Source of the DNA: JAKOVR01 sp031415655
GTDB lineage: Bacteria; Actinomycetota; Acidimicrobiia; Acidimicrobiales; Acidimicrobilacustridaceae
Direction: 5' to 3'
NCBI GenBank assembly: GCA_031415655.1
Contig: JANOSD010000056.1
Location: forward strand, 24,614-88,613
DNA: 64,000 nt
Of the stretch, positions 1 through 8,776 are shown piece by piece (position 1 is the first letter of the stretch; every line of letters starts with the position of its first letter). Position numbers and translations under genes: made by a program. The notes below the pieces were generated by a model. The model did no database searches, was not told the origin of the DNA, and was given only the letters and a program-made list of their open reading frames with translations.

Positions 1-105
1 GAGACCAGGTCCCGAGAAAATGACGAAACGATCCCTGCGCCGATCTTCGCCAGCGACCCAGTCGCCGCGCTCGGACCTCTCCGGCATTGAATCCAGTGCA
101 ACAGA

Positions 106-336
106 TCAGGATTCTTGCGCCGAATACCTGCAGGTGAATGCGCTGCTGGAGTTGGTGATCGTGATGGTCTCCCACGCCGCCGCCTGCCCGGGTTGCACCC
201 GCAATACCAAGTCGTTGGCGTAGTCGATGCGAAGGCCCGAAGGGGCAATGAGGTCGATCTCGACCAGGTAGTCGGCGGTGCGGCTCGTGTTGTTTCGGAT
301 TCGGCCACGGAGGGAGACGAGGCCGAACTCATCGAT
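106..336 (-). pseudogene. C-terminal remnant of an FxLYD-like protein
   Basis: The minus strand reads about 76 sense codons ending in TGA at 106-108. The text (FGLVSLRGRIRNNTSRTADY and onward, ending NSSSAFTCRYSAQES) looks like a beta-sandwich FxLYD-type domain found in actinobacterial exported proteins. No start codon is available, because an in-frame TAG at 337-339 sits inside a perfect palindrome. I read it as the 3' end of a gene whose 5' part was lost or replaced. The domain assignment is by eye. Confidence 0.5.
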
Positions 337-360
337 CTATCCCGAGCTCGGGATAGATCG
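333..360. repeat. 28-bp perfect palindrome at a gene break
   Basis: The sequence is its own reverse complement over 28 bases, with core tatcccgagctcgggata. It lies where the minus-strand remnant loses its frame and about 70 bases before the IstB remnant begins, so it may mark a rearrangement junction or the end of a mobile element. Confidence 0.6.
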
Positions 361-430
361 CCGTCTTCGCTCTCGGCCCACTCGCCCCAACCGCCCCCGC
401 CGGTCTGCGACGACTACCACCTGCATTCGC

Positions 431-574
431 GAGCCGAGTGAGTGGCGGGCGTTGATGGTCGACCCGCTCCTCGCCCAGTCCGCCATCGACCGGTTCAAGT
501 CCGCCGCCTACGAACTCATCGTCGAAGGCGAAAGCTACCGGGATCGCCAACGCCCCACCGTCACCCAGGCATGA
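431..574 (+). pseudogene. IstB-like ATP-binding protein, C-terminal fragment
   Basis: The frame encodes EPSEWRALMVDPLLAQSAID followed by AYELIVEGESYRDRQ before TGA. This matches the end of IstB helper ATPases of IS21-type elements, which typically read SEWGxxFxDPVLAxAILDRL...GxSYR. About 80% of the gene, including the P-loop, is absent. A Zn-ribbon remnant often found beside such genes follows directly. Confidence 0.6.
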
Positions 575-622
575 GCCCACCCCACCCCCTAGCCCTCCCC
601 GTCGCGTAACGACAACGTCACG

Positions 623-832
623 ATGGCCTGTCACCTCTGCGCCACCCCGTTCTCCCCAACCGGCTGACGCCGCTACTGCAGCAACAATTGCCGCGTCACC
701 GCACACCGGCGCCGCCACCAACCCGACCCGGCCTCCACCGGCCCGTCCTCGCCGCAGGCCAGCGTCGCGCTGCCGACTGCGACGACTGCGCTCTCGGCGA
801 GCAACGCTGCGACAACCGCTCAACCTTCGTGA
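623..832 (+). pseudogene. Small zinc-ribbon protein broken by an in-frame stop
   Basis: ATG at 623 opens MACHLCATPFSPTG, then TGA at 665-667, and the same frame continues RRYCSNNCRVTAHRRR to TGA at 830. The spacing CxxC...CSxxCR is that of a small zinc ribbon seen next to actinobacterial IstB-like genes. The single internal stop means it is decayed or that the stop is recoded; decay is likelier given the truncated neighbour. Bases 833-1105 hold nothing else that I recognise. Confidence 0.5.
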
Positions 833-1105
833 CCCGCGTTGGCCACTCGGACAGGCTCTTAGCGGGAGAGGGCAGGCCCCGGCCCTTCGGTGGTCCTCGC
901 CGTGTTCGTCTACGGTGCCTTCGCTGGATTCGTACATGGCATGGACCGGTGCCCTGACGCCATCGACCAGGTCGAACTGGGACGGGCTGGCCGATTGGCC
1001 CCGGCTCCGCTCGACCTCGGCGCCGCAGCAAACCCACGGAACGACCTGAACCCGCCCGCCTAACCCAGCCTGCACCCGGCACCCGCAACCAAGGAGATGA
1101 CGATC

Positions 1106-2023
1106 ATGAAGTGGACGACGAACGACATGAACGACCAGCACGGTCGCACCGCCGTGATCACCGGGGCCAACACCGGCCTCGGTTACGAAACCGCGGCCGC
1201 GTTGGCCGCCAAGGGGGCGCGAGTGGTGCTCGCCTGCCGCAGCGAGGCGAAGGCCAAGGTGGCGGTCGAGTCGATGCGACAGGCCCAGCCCGACGCCGAC
1301 ATAGAGATACTCTCCCTCGACTTGGGCAACCTCTCGGCGATCAGCGACGCTGCGAACGAAGCCCATGAACGGTTCCCTGTCGTAGACCTGCTCATCAACA
1401 ACGCGGGCGTGATGATCCCCCCGCTCGAGCGCACAGCCGACGGGTTTGAGCTGCAGTTCGGCACCAACCACCTCGGACACTTCGCCTTCTCCGGGCGCAT
1501 GCTGGACCTAGTAGAGGCCGCCCCGGCTGGTCGGATTGTGACCGTGTCCAGTCTGGGCCACCGGATGGGAACCATGGTTTGGGATGATCTGCAATCCGAG
1601 CGGCGCTACAAACGTGTCGCTGCCTACGGGCAATCCAAGCTCGCCAATCTGCTGTTCACCTTCGAGCTGGCCCGCCGACTCAAGGCCGCTGGCTCGCCGA
1701 TTGTGGCCGCCGCCGCCCACCCCGGTTCGTCGAACACCGAGCTCACCCGGTACGTGCCGGGGTACCGGTTCACGCCGGTACGGGTCGTGGTCGACGCCGG
1801 CGCCGCCGTCGCGTCGCAATCGGCAGGTATGGGCGCCCTGCCTTCATTGCGAGCAGCTACCGACCCCAAGGTCGAGTCCGGTGACTACTTCGGACCACGG
1901 GGATTCGGTGAACAGCGGGGCTACCCAAAGCGGGTCGGTTCCAACGCCAAGTCCAAGAACCTCGACGACGCCCGGCGGCTGTGGGACGTCTCCCAAGACC
2001 TCACCGGAGTCGTCTGGCTGTAG
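1106..2023 (+). CDS. Short-chain dehydrogenase/reductase (retinol dehydrogenase-like)
   Basis: A 305-residue NAD(P)-dependent oxidoreductase of the SDR superfamily. It has the glycine-rich cofactor loop TGANTGLG (residues 19-26), the NNAG motif near residue 97 and the catalytic YGQSK (about 174-178), preceded by a conserved serine in VTVSS. The order and length match the atypical-substrate retinol dehydrogenase/WWOX-like subgroup common in actinobacteria. The start was chosen at ATG 1106, because AAGGAG at 1091-1096 is 9 bases upstream; an in-frame ATG at 1097 touches that ribosome binding site. It stands alone between gene remnants and a repeat-rich gap. The substrate cannot be told from sequence. 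Confidence 0.9.
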   Translation: MKWTTNDMNDQHGRTAVITGANTGLGYETAAALAAKGARVVLACRSEAKAKVAVESMRQAQPDADIEILSLDLGNLSAISDAANEAHERFPVVDLLINNAGVMIPPLERTADGFELQFGTNHLGHFAFSGRMLDLVEAAPAGRIVTVSSLGHRMGTMVWDDLQSERRYKRVAAYGQSKLANLLFTFELARRLKAAGSPIVAAAAHPGSSNTELTRYVPGYRFTPVRVVVDAGAAVASQSAGMGALPSLRAATDPKVESGDYFGPRGFGEQRGYPKRVGSNAKSKNLDDARRLWDVSQDLTGVVWL

Positions 2024-2031
2024 CGTGAGTT

Positions 2032-2185
2032 AGTAACGCTTCGAGAAGCGGATTCCGAGCCACGGTTCGAAATCTCGCAAGGACGCAACGTCGAACGCCC
2101 CCTTGTTCCGGGCGGTGAGACGGAGGACGTCGCGAGTTTCGAAGCTGGCCGGAAGGCGCCGAATGGTTACTGACGCACGCTCCGC
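2032..2185 (+). repeat. Dispersed repeat family C, copy 1
   Basis: Shares the blocks GGATTCCGAGCCACGGTTCG, AACGCCCCCTTGTTCCGG and CGCCGAATGGTTACTG, in that order, with copies at 2663-2822 (diverged) and 57388-57542. Partial copies lie at 55797-55865, 63142-63230 and, inverted, at 60147-60200. Always intergenic here, with no conserved reading frame. Confidence 0.7.
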
Positions 2186-2662
2186 AAGCGACCATAGGGG
2201 TAGACCTCAGGGTTGGCGAGCGGAGGTGATCCGCAGGACCGGTTCGTTTCATCCCTGCGCCGCGTGGGGTACGAGTCGAGTGCGACGATGCTGCCGATCG
2301 GCGTCTTCGAGCGACCCAACGCCGTCGACAAACACCGCCGGCGCCTTGCTTGCGTCCGCCGCCGACGTCCTCCGGTAGCTCACGACGCCGAACGGCGGGT
2401 ACGGGCCGCCGTTCGGTGGCTCCGCCCGCGGGTTGAGACGGTTGACGGAGTTGTGTCGGCCTTCCCAGCCTGGATCCGTGTCGGCCCGACGGGCCCCTAA
2501 ACCGTGGCGTCGGCCGGGGCTCCCGGCATGGCATCGACCACCCGCTCGCTGCCTTCGGCCATCGACAATCGGCCCGCCTACCGATCATCATGCCGGCCGC
2601 GACGGGGCTCGACTGGCAGCCACTGGCGCACTCCCCGCCGCTCGTAGGCCGCCGCTGGGAGC

Positions 2663-2822
2663 GTGCGTCAGTAACGCGGGGGTGTTGGGGGGGATTCCGA
2701 GCCGCGGTTCGAAGCCGTGCAAGGCGTACGTCGGAAATCCCCGTGTTCGGGTCGGTGAGAGGAGGACGCCGCGAGACTGAAGCGTTGGCAGGAAGACGCC
2801 GAACGGTTGCTTGTCCCATGCG
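2663..2822 (+). repeat. Dispersed repeat family C, copy 2 (diverged)
   Basis: Carries GGATTCCGAGCCGCGGTTCG, then CCGTGTTCGGGTCGGTGAG, GGAGGACGCCGCGAG and CGCCGAACGGTTGCTTG. These align block for block with copy 1 in the same orientation about 630 bp away, with many substitutions. Confidence 0.6.
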
Positions 2823-2959
2823 CTCGGTGGAGAACGCGGCTTTGGTCCCCCTGGCGCGTCAGAACTGACGCCCGCGGGCGACCGAGAGGAGAGGTGGGAA
2901 ACCAAACCCGGCAGTTGGGATCGGTCGGCGAACTGCGCCGAGCAGGGGCGGGTGAGGGC

Positions 2960-5791
2960 TCAGGGCCCGGGGAGTTCGGTCACGCTGGCGATCCACAGGA
3001 GAAATGCGGTCGGGTTGCGGGTCGCCAACATCTCGGCCACCCCTTCGAGGTGCGATGGGTGGACCAGCACGGCGTCGGCGCCGATGCACCAAGTTTCGTC
3101 GGCCAGCGGCCACGGTCGAGCCACAAGGTGCTCGCCGGCGGTCCAACCGTTCTCGGATTCTCGAGTTGGCACAGCCGAGACGATGAGGACGTCGTGGTTG
3201 GCTTCGGCGCGCACCAGCAGCGGTGTGGCCGGACTGACGTCGCCCGGGTGGTCGTGTTCCACCCGCAACAGCGTGCGTTGTTGCGCACACAGGCCTTCGA
3301 GGATCCGTTGTTCTGGGGGCGGGAGGACCGACCCGCGCCGCTCGAGCAACCATTCCGGCCAGTGGCCGATTGCCTCCGCCACTTCGAACGCCAGATTCTT
3401 CGGATCGAGCGGCACCGAACGGGGCCAGCCGCCACCGCCACCACTGCTACCGTCGCCGTCACCGTCGGGGTGCACCTTGGCAATGGTGGCGGCGCTCATC
3501 TCGCGAAGCGATCGCACGCCAACCAGATCTCTGTAGCCGGGGCCCCCGTCGGTGACGAGGCGCCGGAGCTTGGCCGACAATCGGAGGGCGTGGTCGACGC
3601 TCGTGAGATCGACGGGCTTGCCGAGATGGCATTGCTTGAACTTGCGACCAGAACCGCATGGGCAGCGTTCGTTGCGTCCAACGTCGGGCGTTCCGGCACG
3701 GTCGAACGCCCTCGCCGCCTTCATCGCATGGGGCGGCTTCTCCAGTTTGTCCCACCATCGAACGGCGCTCCGATAGTCGCCCCGATCGAACGCCAGGATG
3801 CCGATCTCGTACACCGCTTCGCCCGGGGCATCAGGGGCAGTAGCGGCGAGGTCGATTCTCGCAACCGCTTCCTCGGGACGGTGCAGAGCGAACAGGGCAT
3901 GGGAGGCGAGCACATGCGCTGAACATTGGTCTTCGAGTCGAGAGGCGCTGTCGACCAGCCCTTCGGCAAAGGCCAACAGTGCTTCGGCACGCGCGTTGAA
4001 TCGTTCGGCTTCGTTCTTGTCGGCCAGCGTCTCCGCCGCGCCTTGTGCCGTGTCAACAGTGGGTGGGGCGACGCGCAACATCACGCGGGCCAGCTCGGGG
4101 AGCACGGATGGCTTGTCGAGCATCGAGCGGGCGATGATCAGTTCTGGGCGTGTTCGCTCGGGTCCGTCGATCATCGCGAGTAGCTGCTCGACCGACTTCG
4201 CCGTGGCATCGCCGTAGTCCTGGGCAATAAGCGCAATCACCCCCGCGTCGTCCGCCCGATCCCACGGTGCCGTGGTGTGCAACACCTCGTCGTCGCGAAC
4301 AAGCAGGCCGGCGGCCATGAGCAAGTCGGCAATAGGTGCTTGCGGCGTTGCGAACGATTCCGGGTGATCCACGAGTAGTTCCACGAGGATCGTCTCCACC
4401 AGGATCGGCTGGAAACGAGCGGGGTCTACCAGTTGGATCTGCTCGGCCGGGCCAACCGGCGAGCCCGAGGGCAGAGGCCCGCCCGGTGCGTCGGCGCTCC
4501 CGTTCCGGGTTCGGATCGGTTCGATGCCGGCGTGCACCAGTAGGCCCTGTTGGCGAGCCGCCCACGCCTGAAGCTGGTCGTAGGCGGCTCGCATTCGGGC
4601 TGCCAACACAGGATCGACCGCCGGCGGGTGGGGCAGCACGTGCACCTCTACGTGATGACTTCGGTCGACTCGCATCGAGATCGTCGTGGGCGTGTCGGTC
4701 GCCTCTGCTTGTGGCCGATCGAAACCCGGCACCCATGCCGATTTGCCGACCCAAAGCGACACGCGGTCGAAGCCGTCCAACAGGATCGTGCCGGGTCGGG
4801 CGCTGTCTGCCGCCCAGTCGTTGGTTAACTGCTCCGGATCGATCCCGCGGCGCCGGGCGACCTCGGCCCAAACTGCGAAGTTCTCGTCGTTGTCGTTGGC
4901 GATGCGGGTGTCGTAGGCCGGGAACCCCAACCACTGACAATCTCCGTCGAGGTGGAGGTGATCGAAACAGGCGAACGCTGACAGGTCGACGGTCGCGTCG
5001 ACCCCCTCATCGGAGTCGTGTTCGTGATCGACACGGTAGGTGAACACCTTGTCGGCGACGACGGCCGACGCATCGACTCGCCGTTCCCCCGAGATCGTCA
5101 CCACGGTACGCATCTGGTTCGTGATGTTGATGATCATCGAGCGGAGATACGTAGGGAGAACCTGCGCTTCGTTGTCGCCTGCCTCGGGACCGGGGCGCAC
5201 CCCGAAATGATCAGCGAGCCGGTCGCCGAGCTCGTCGATGGTGTACGGACTGCCTCCTCCCAACAACTCGTGGAGCACATGGAACGAGGGGGTGATTCCC
5301 GGGAGCGGCATGAACTCGAAGAGGGCGATCGATTCGGCCGCATCGAGAGCAGAGAGCCTTTCGGCATCGCGCCGCTCCCCGGCCTCGATCGCCGTTTCGA
5401 CCTGTGCGATAAACGCCTGCATGGCGAGGGTGACGAGCTGGATGCGCACCTCGCCGGGCCGTAGCCCGGCGTCGAAGCAGCGCTCTACGGCAAGCCAGAT
5501 CTCCGGGATCCGATCACTGAACACCGCATCGGCCAAGTCGGTGGTGGCCGCCCGCCGGATCGTGGAGACGGCTGGCTCGGGACCATCGGCACGCTCCCGA
5601 TCTTCTTGCGCAAACGAATCGGCGATGCATGCACGGACGACGGCAGGATCCCGAAGATTCTCGACCGAGCCGAGCTCCGATTCGTCGAGGTAGTCCGGGC
5701 CGAGTAACACGACCGCCCGGTCATGGAGTTGTTCGGAGGAGAGGGCGTCGTACGGGCTGGTCGCGTCGGGCTGGTCAGCGAGGTCGGGCAT
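2960..5791 (-). CDS. Large SEC-C motif protein
   Basis: A 943-residue soluble protein. The only clear motif is a SEC-C zinc-binding element, CPCGSGRKFKQCH at about residues 704-716, the metal-binding tail first known from SecA and found in many otherwise unrelated proteins. Just before it (about 600-690) are helical repeats rich in Ala/Glu that resemble TPR units (an FALHRPEEAV stretch and DRGDYRSAVRWW). The first 300 residues are acidic and helical with no motif I can name, and a further domain of about 220 residues follows the zinc motif. No signal peptide or membrane segment is seen. Function is unknown; a scaffold or recruitment role is an inference from the domain types. It stands alone on the minus strand. 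Confidence 0.85.
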   Translation of the reverse strand: MPDLADQPDATSPYDALSSEQLHDRAVVLLGPDYLDESELGSVENLRDPAVVRACIADSFAQEDRERADGPEPAVSTIRRAATTDLADAVFSDRIPEIWLAVERCFDAGLRPGEVRIQLVTLAMQAFIAQVETAIEAGERRDAERLSALDAAESIALFEFMPLPGITPSFHVLHELLGGGSPYTIDELGDRLADHFGVRPGPEAGDNEAQVLPTYLRSMIINITNQMRTVVTISGERRVDASAVVADKVFTYRVDHEHDSDEGVDATVDLSAFACFDHLHLDGDCQWLGFPAYDTRIANDNDENFAVWAEVARRRGIDPEQLTNDWAADSARPGTILLDGFDRVSLWVGKSAWVPGFDRPQAEATDTPTTISMRVDRSHHVEVHVLPHPPAVDPVLAARMRAAYDQLQAWAARQQGLLVHAGIEPIRTRNGSADAPGGPLPSGSPVGPAEQIQLVDPARFQPILVETILVELLVDHPESFATPQAPIADLLMAAGLLVRDDEVLHTTAPWDRADDAGVIALIAQDYGDATAKSVEQLLAMIDGPERTRPELIIARSMLDKPSVLPELARVMLRVAPPTVDTAQGAAETLADKNEAERFNARAEALLAFAEGLVDSASRLEDQCSAHVLASHALFALHRPEEAVARIDLAATAPDAPGEAVYEIGILAFDRGDYRSAVRWWDKLEKPPHAMKAARAFDRAGTPDVGRNERCPCGSGRKFKQCHLGKPVDLTSVDHALRLSAKLRRLVTDGGPGYRDLVGVRSLREMSAATIAKVHPDGDGDGSSGGGGGWPRSVPLDPKNLAFEVAEAIGHWPEWLLERRGSVLPPPEQRILEGLCAQQRTLLRVEHDHPGDVSPATPLLVRAEANHDVLIVSAVPTRESENGWTAGEHLVARPWPLADETWCIGADAVLVHPSHLEGVAEMLATRNPTAFLLWIASVTELPGP

Positions 5792-6077
5792 CGGTGAAAT
5801 CTACGACCCGTGCGCCGGCCCCACCGATGTCGCGTCTCGGTCACCCAAGACGCATCCGTTTCGATGCGGTGGGGGACCAGAGTGCGGGAGCCCTTCGTCT
5901 TCTCGCGCGCCACGTTTCTGGCATGCACCAGGTTTGGGGACGGAGATCTGTTCGGGTAGCGATGGGATCGTTGGCGGTCGTCGCCGCCTTGGGCTTGGGG
6001 ACGGACATCCCGGACATCCCGGACAACCGCTGAGCCAGCTTCTGTTGGGCGCTTGCCCTTTCGCGCCGTCTTTCGAA

Positions 6078-6150
6078 TGCTGCGCGGGTGAACCTGTGAC
6101 GCTCAGCCCGAAATAGTCCGGCCTACCGTCGCAGGTTCACCCGCGCAGCA
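6078..6150. repeat. Palindromic repeat family A, copy 1
   Basis: Perfect 19-bp inverted arms (TGCTGCGCGGGTGAACCTG and its complement) enclose 35 bases containing GACGCTCAGCCCGA. Related elements occur at 16313-16385, 23684-23730, 28807-28857, 32640-32684 and 33915-33961. The rest of the 5792-6312 gap contains a short triple repeat of CGGACATCC but no recognisable gene. Confidence 0.8.
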
Positions 6151-6312
6151 ATCGCGGGCGTGACGAGGACAAGGTGGAGGCCCGCAGTGGCCTCGCGTCA
6201 GCGGCCTCCGTGCGTCTGCGGTTCCCTTCGGCCTCCGCTATGCGGTTGACGGAAGATCCGGCGACGAGCCCCAGCACCTTCGACATCGAGCACGGACCTG
6301 ACGGGGGATCTG

Positions 6313-6326
6313 CATACGATCGTATG
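6313..6326. promoter_or_regulatory. Probable operator of the RHH/PIN module
   Basis: CATACGATCGTATG is a perfect 14-bp palindrome ending 10 bases before the antitoxin start codon. Ribbon-helix-helix antitoxins usually repress their own operon from such sites; the assignment is inferred from position. Confidence 0.5.
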
Positions 6327-6336
6327 AACTGCGGTC

Positions 6337-6594
6337 ATGTCCGTGACCCAAGTCGATCGCCTGTCCGTCTCCATGGCGCCAGAGGTGGGCGTAGCGGTCC
6401 GCTATGCAGCAGAGCGCGCAGGGAGGAGCGTCTCGAACTGGCTGGCCGAGGCGGCAGCACAGCGGCTGAGAAATGAGTTGCTCGGCGCACCACTCGACCA
6501 GTGGGAGATCGGGGATGGCCCGTTCGCCGACGGCGAGCTTCGGCCCGCGGAAGCTGCGTTTCGAGGGTCGCGCCGGTGCCGCGGCGTTGCGTGA
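6337..6594 (+). CDS. Ribbon-helix-helix type antitoxin
   Basis: An 85-residue protein with the start MSVTQVDRLSVSMAPEVGVA followed by an RSVSNWLAEAAAQRLRN helix, the usual shape of an RHH DNA-binding domain of VapB/CopG-like antitoxins. The C-terminal half (GPFADGELRPAEAAF) would be the toxin-binding tail. Its TGA overlaps the GTG start of the downstream PIN gene (GTGA), so the two are translationally coupled, and a palindrome precedes it. Role as antitoxin of the neighbour is inferred from family and arrangement. Confidence 0.75.
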   Translation: MSVTQVDRLSVSMAPEVGVAVRYAAERAGRSVSNWLAEAAAQRLRNELLGAPLDQWEIGDGPFADGELRPAEAAFRGSRRCRGVA

Positions 6595-6956
6595 TCGCCG
6601 TCCTTGATGCCGGCGCCCTGATCGCCATCGACCGGCGAGACCGCACGGTTGGTGCGATGCTTCGGGTGCGGCGACGTGACAGCATCCCCGTGCATACCAG
6701 CGCGGCGGCAGTGGCGCTGGTCCGGTGCCAGGGTCAACGCCAAGCCAACCTGGCGCGACTTCTTGCCGGAATCGACATCACCGCGTTGCACGACAGTGCT
6801 GGCCGGCGAGTCGGTGAACTGCTCCGCGCCAACAACTCCAAAGACCGAGTGAATGCGCTCGTTGCTCTGCCTGCGGAGCCCGATGGGATGGTGCTGACAC
6901 CCAGCGCCGGTTCTCGACGGGCGGCTGTGGCGCGAGGGGGACGGTCGGACCGATGA
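6591..6956 (+). CDS. PIN-domain (VapC-like) toxin
   Basis: About 121 residues beginning with GTG at 6591, overlapping the antitoxin stop by 4 bases. It starts VIAVLDAGALIAIDRRDR, with the first PIN aspartate at about residue 6, and keeps the middle segment ARLLAGIDITAL and the later acidic position in NNSKDRVNALVAL. PIN toxins are Mg-dependent RNases. The last 25 residues (VLTPSAGSRRAAVARGGRSD) do not look like the usual final strand VLTSDPxD, so the fourth acidic residue may be lost and the toxin may be attenuated or frameshifted near its end. Confidence 0.7.
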   Translation: MIAVLDAGALIAIDRRDRTVGAMLRVRRRDSIPVHTSAAAVALVRCQGQRQANLARLLAGIDITALHDSAGRRVGELLRANNSKDRVNALVALPAEPDGMVLTPSAGSRRAAVARGGRSDR

Positions 6957-6964
6957 GCTGAAAT

Positions 6965-7135
6965 CTACGGCGCCGGGGCCGCCTCCGGGGCTGGAGCAGG
7001 CTCGGTGGGCTTCGGAACCGGAGTGAGGTCGAAGATTCCGTGCAGATTCTTGTGGATCGACGGCTGCGGGGCGGGGTGGCAGCGAGGGTCGTAGGTGCGG
7101 GGAGGCGACGGGTCCATGGTTTCTTGATCTCTCAT
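6965..7135 (-). CDS. Proline-rich small protein downstream of the cyclase
   Basis: A 56-residue frame, MRDQETMDPSPPRTYDPRCH..., ending in an alternating Pro/Ala/Glu tail. The start was chosen because GGAG sits 8 bases upstream of this ATG; a longer version would begin inside the preceding gene. It follows the cyclase gene by about 46 bases on the same strand, so it is probably cotranscribed. There is no membrane segment and no recognised family. Whether it is translated is uncertain. Confidence 0.45.
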   Translation of the reverse strand: MRDQETMDPSPPRTYDPRCHPAPQPSIHKNLHGIFDLTPVPKPTEPAPAPEAAPAP

Positions 7136-7181
7136 TGGTGAGTCTCCGTTGCTCGTGAGTATGGCGATGACCTTCTTCATG

Positions 7182-8147
7182 CTATCCCCCGATCGTTATC
7201 GTTCGGTCGGCGAAGCCGTCGAAGATGAGGGAGTACACCCATTGGGCGCGGTACTCCTTCGTAGCAGCGGTCCTGGGCCCGACGGATCGGATGCCCGGCG
7301 GCAACGAAGCCTGCGAGGCTTCGGCTCGCATCAGGAGTTCGCCGACGAACACGTTTGCGATGGTTTCCCACGGCTCGGCGAGCGACACCATCCGGACCGA
7401 ACCGACCACGGGTTGTCCGACCAACGTGAGGTCACCGGCGATTTCGACGAGGCTTGCCGCCCCACCGTCGATGCCGATTGAGAGGCCGATGCCGTCGGGG
7501 AGGTTCTGCATATTCGTCCGAAAGGCGGGGAGAGAAACGCGTTCGAACATGTTGAGCAAATCGGCGGCCACGTCGGCGGCGGAAGCAACGGTGGTCAGCA
7601 TCCACTCCTCGAACGAGTCGAAGCCTTCCGAGCGCGCCGGTCGTTCGCCGGGAACCCCCGATTGGGCGTTCCGGCCGGCATTCGCCGGAATCCAATAGGC
7701 GAGGAATCCATCCCCGGTGAACTTATCGAACCACCCGCCTGAACGTTTGACCGCATCACGGGCAGCCTCAATGAACGCTCCCAACGTGTCGCCGTAGGCG
7801 AGAAGGTCGATTGATTCCCGCATGACGATTGTGCTCTTTCGGATGTCCGCGCAAAGTACCAGCACGGGAATCGTGGCGGGAGTCGTGAGCAACTGGTCGA
7901 GGTTCTCGCAGGCATGGGAGCGGTTCCCGACTGGCTCCCTGACCCACGCCGGTGGGGCGTGCTGCTCGAGGTAGCCGTCGAGGAGGAGCTGACGACCTGA
8001 CGATAAGGGTGGCCGCCCCGAAGGCGATGGGGCGCCCTCAGTGGGAAGGTTCGGCGAATGCTGTTGAGTCGGCCCAGGGGATTGGGGGGTCGCACCGGGT
8101 TCGAGTGAGGCGACCGAAAGTGACGAGAGCATGTTGTCATCGGGCAT
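7182..8147 (-). CDS. Class III nucleotide cyclase domain protein
   Basis: A 321-residue protein. Residues 1-60 are Pro/Ser-rich and probably disordered. The catalytic-type domain spans about 92-290: first metal-binding aspartate in VLCADIRKST (Asp101) and second in FDKFTGDGFLAYW (Asp146), both in the class III adenylate/guanylate cyclase positions. Later come GLSIGIDGG and DLTLVGQPVVGSVRM, the usual C-terminal strands. There is no transmembrane or HAMP segment, so it is a soluble enzyme. The product (cAMP, cGMP or a pyrimidine cyclic nucleotide as in Pycsar) cannot be read from sequence. It sits beside a restriction-modification locus, where signalling cyclases of anti-phage systems are often found, but no typical membrane effector is adjacent. 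Confidence 0.8.
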   Translation of the reverse strand: MPDDNMLSSLSVASLEPGATPQSPGPTQQHSPNLPTEGAPSPSGRPPLSSGRQLLLDGYLEQHAPPAWVREPVGNRSHACENLDQLLTTPATIPVLVLCADIRKSTIVMRESIDLLAYGDTLGAFIEAARDAVKRSGGWFDKFTGDGFLAYWIPANAGRNAQSGVPGERPARSEGFDSFEEWMLTTVASAADVAADLLNMFERVSLPAFRTNMQNLPDGIGLSIGIDGGAASLVEIAGDLTLVGQPVVGSVRMVSLAEPWETIANVFVGELLMRAEASQASLPPGIRSVGPRTAATKEYRAQWVYSLIFDGFADRTITIGG

Positions 8148-8206
8148 GGAGCCGACACTACGCAGGGGGTCTGACAGTTATCGCGGGAGCCCCCTTCCTT
8201 GCGTTC

Positions 8207-8251
8207 TGGTCTCCCAAACTCATCAGTTGTTCTGATGCGTTTGGGAGACCA
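8207..8251. terminator. 20-bp stem hairpin between divergent genes
   Basis: TGGTCTCCCAAACTCATCAG pairs with its complement (one mismatch) across the loop TTGTT. There is no U-tract. It lies between the start of the cyclase gene and the divergent restriction gene, so it cannot terminate either; a regulatory or repeat role is more likely than a terminator. Confidence 0.4.
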
Positions 8252-8392
8252 AAGTCCGAAACGGGCCGGCGTGGGGAGGGCCGGAGACCAGCACTCGGAA
8301 GCGGCCGGTGACGATCGGGCGGCGCGTGTTGTAGCAACGGCATAGGATGCGGCAGCGATGGAGGGCAGCCGGGCAGTGGGGCGATCGGAACG

Positions 8393-8776
8393 ATGAGCAA
8401 CGATCCAACGCTCGCGAGCATCGACCCGGCGGCAGCGCTCGCCAACCCGATCCTCAACTCGCCGTACCTCCCGCCCGAGGCCTACTTCCAGATCGGACCG
8501 GCTGGCCCCACCGGCACCATCCTCAAGGGTCGCCGTCCGAGCCTGAGCTTCATTCCGATTCCCGTCCCCAAGAAGGGACGCACCGCCGCCAACGCAGCAG
8601 CGGAGTTCGCCGAGCAGACGGAGATCGACTTCGACGTCGCCGGAGAACGTCGAGAGAACAACAGCCTCATCAACGACGTCCGGCGTGACGTCGAACTTTG
8701 GAGGGTCCGCAACTACCCAGGCGTCACCCCCTATACCCGCAAGCTGCTCACCCACTGGGCCGCCTACCCGCGATGA
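8393..8776 (+). pseudogene. Type III-like restriction subunit, N-terminal part before a frameshift
   Basis: 127 codons starting MSNDPTLASIDPAAALANPI and containing NSPYLPP and RENNSLINDVRRDVELWR, then NYPGVTPYTRKLLTHWAAYP before TGA. Restriction subunits of this type usually continue straight on with HW...DPxxxLFFCQREA; here that text (PTRDDPVLFCQREA) appears one base out of phase from 8763. A single extra base near 8760 explains it. It could be a real mutation, phase variation, a programmed shift or a sequencing error; no long homopolymer is present at the site. Confidence 0.75.

Larger units (their letters stand above)
2024..2959. other. Gene-free, repeat-bearing gap
   Basis: No frame in this 0.9-kb stretch resembles a known protein, and the open frames overlap one another on both strands as GC-rich shadows do. 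It holds two copies of a dispersed element of about 150 bp, listed separately. The DNA between them looks like decayed sequence without recognisable signals. Confidence 0.6.

Noticed and set aside
329..1480. Long minus-strand frame opposite the SDR gene
   Set aside because: Arg/Gly/Val-rich shadow; the SDR motifs lie on the plus strand.
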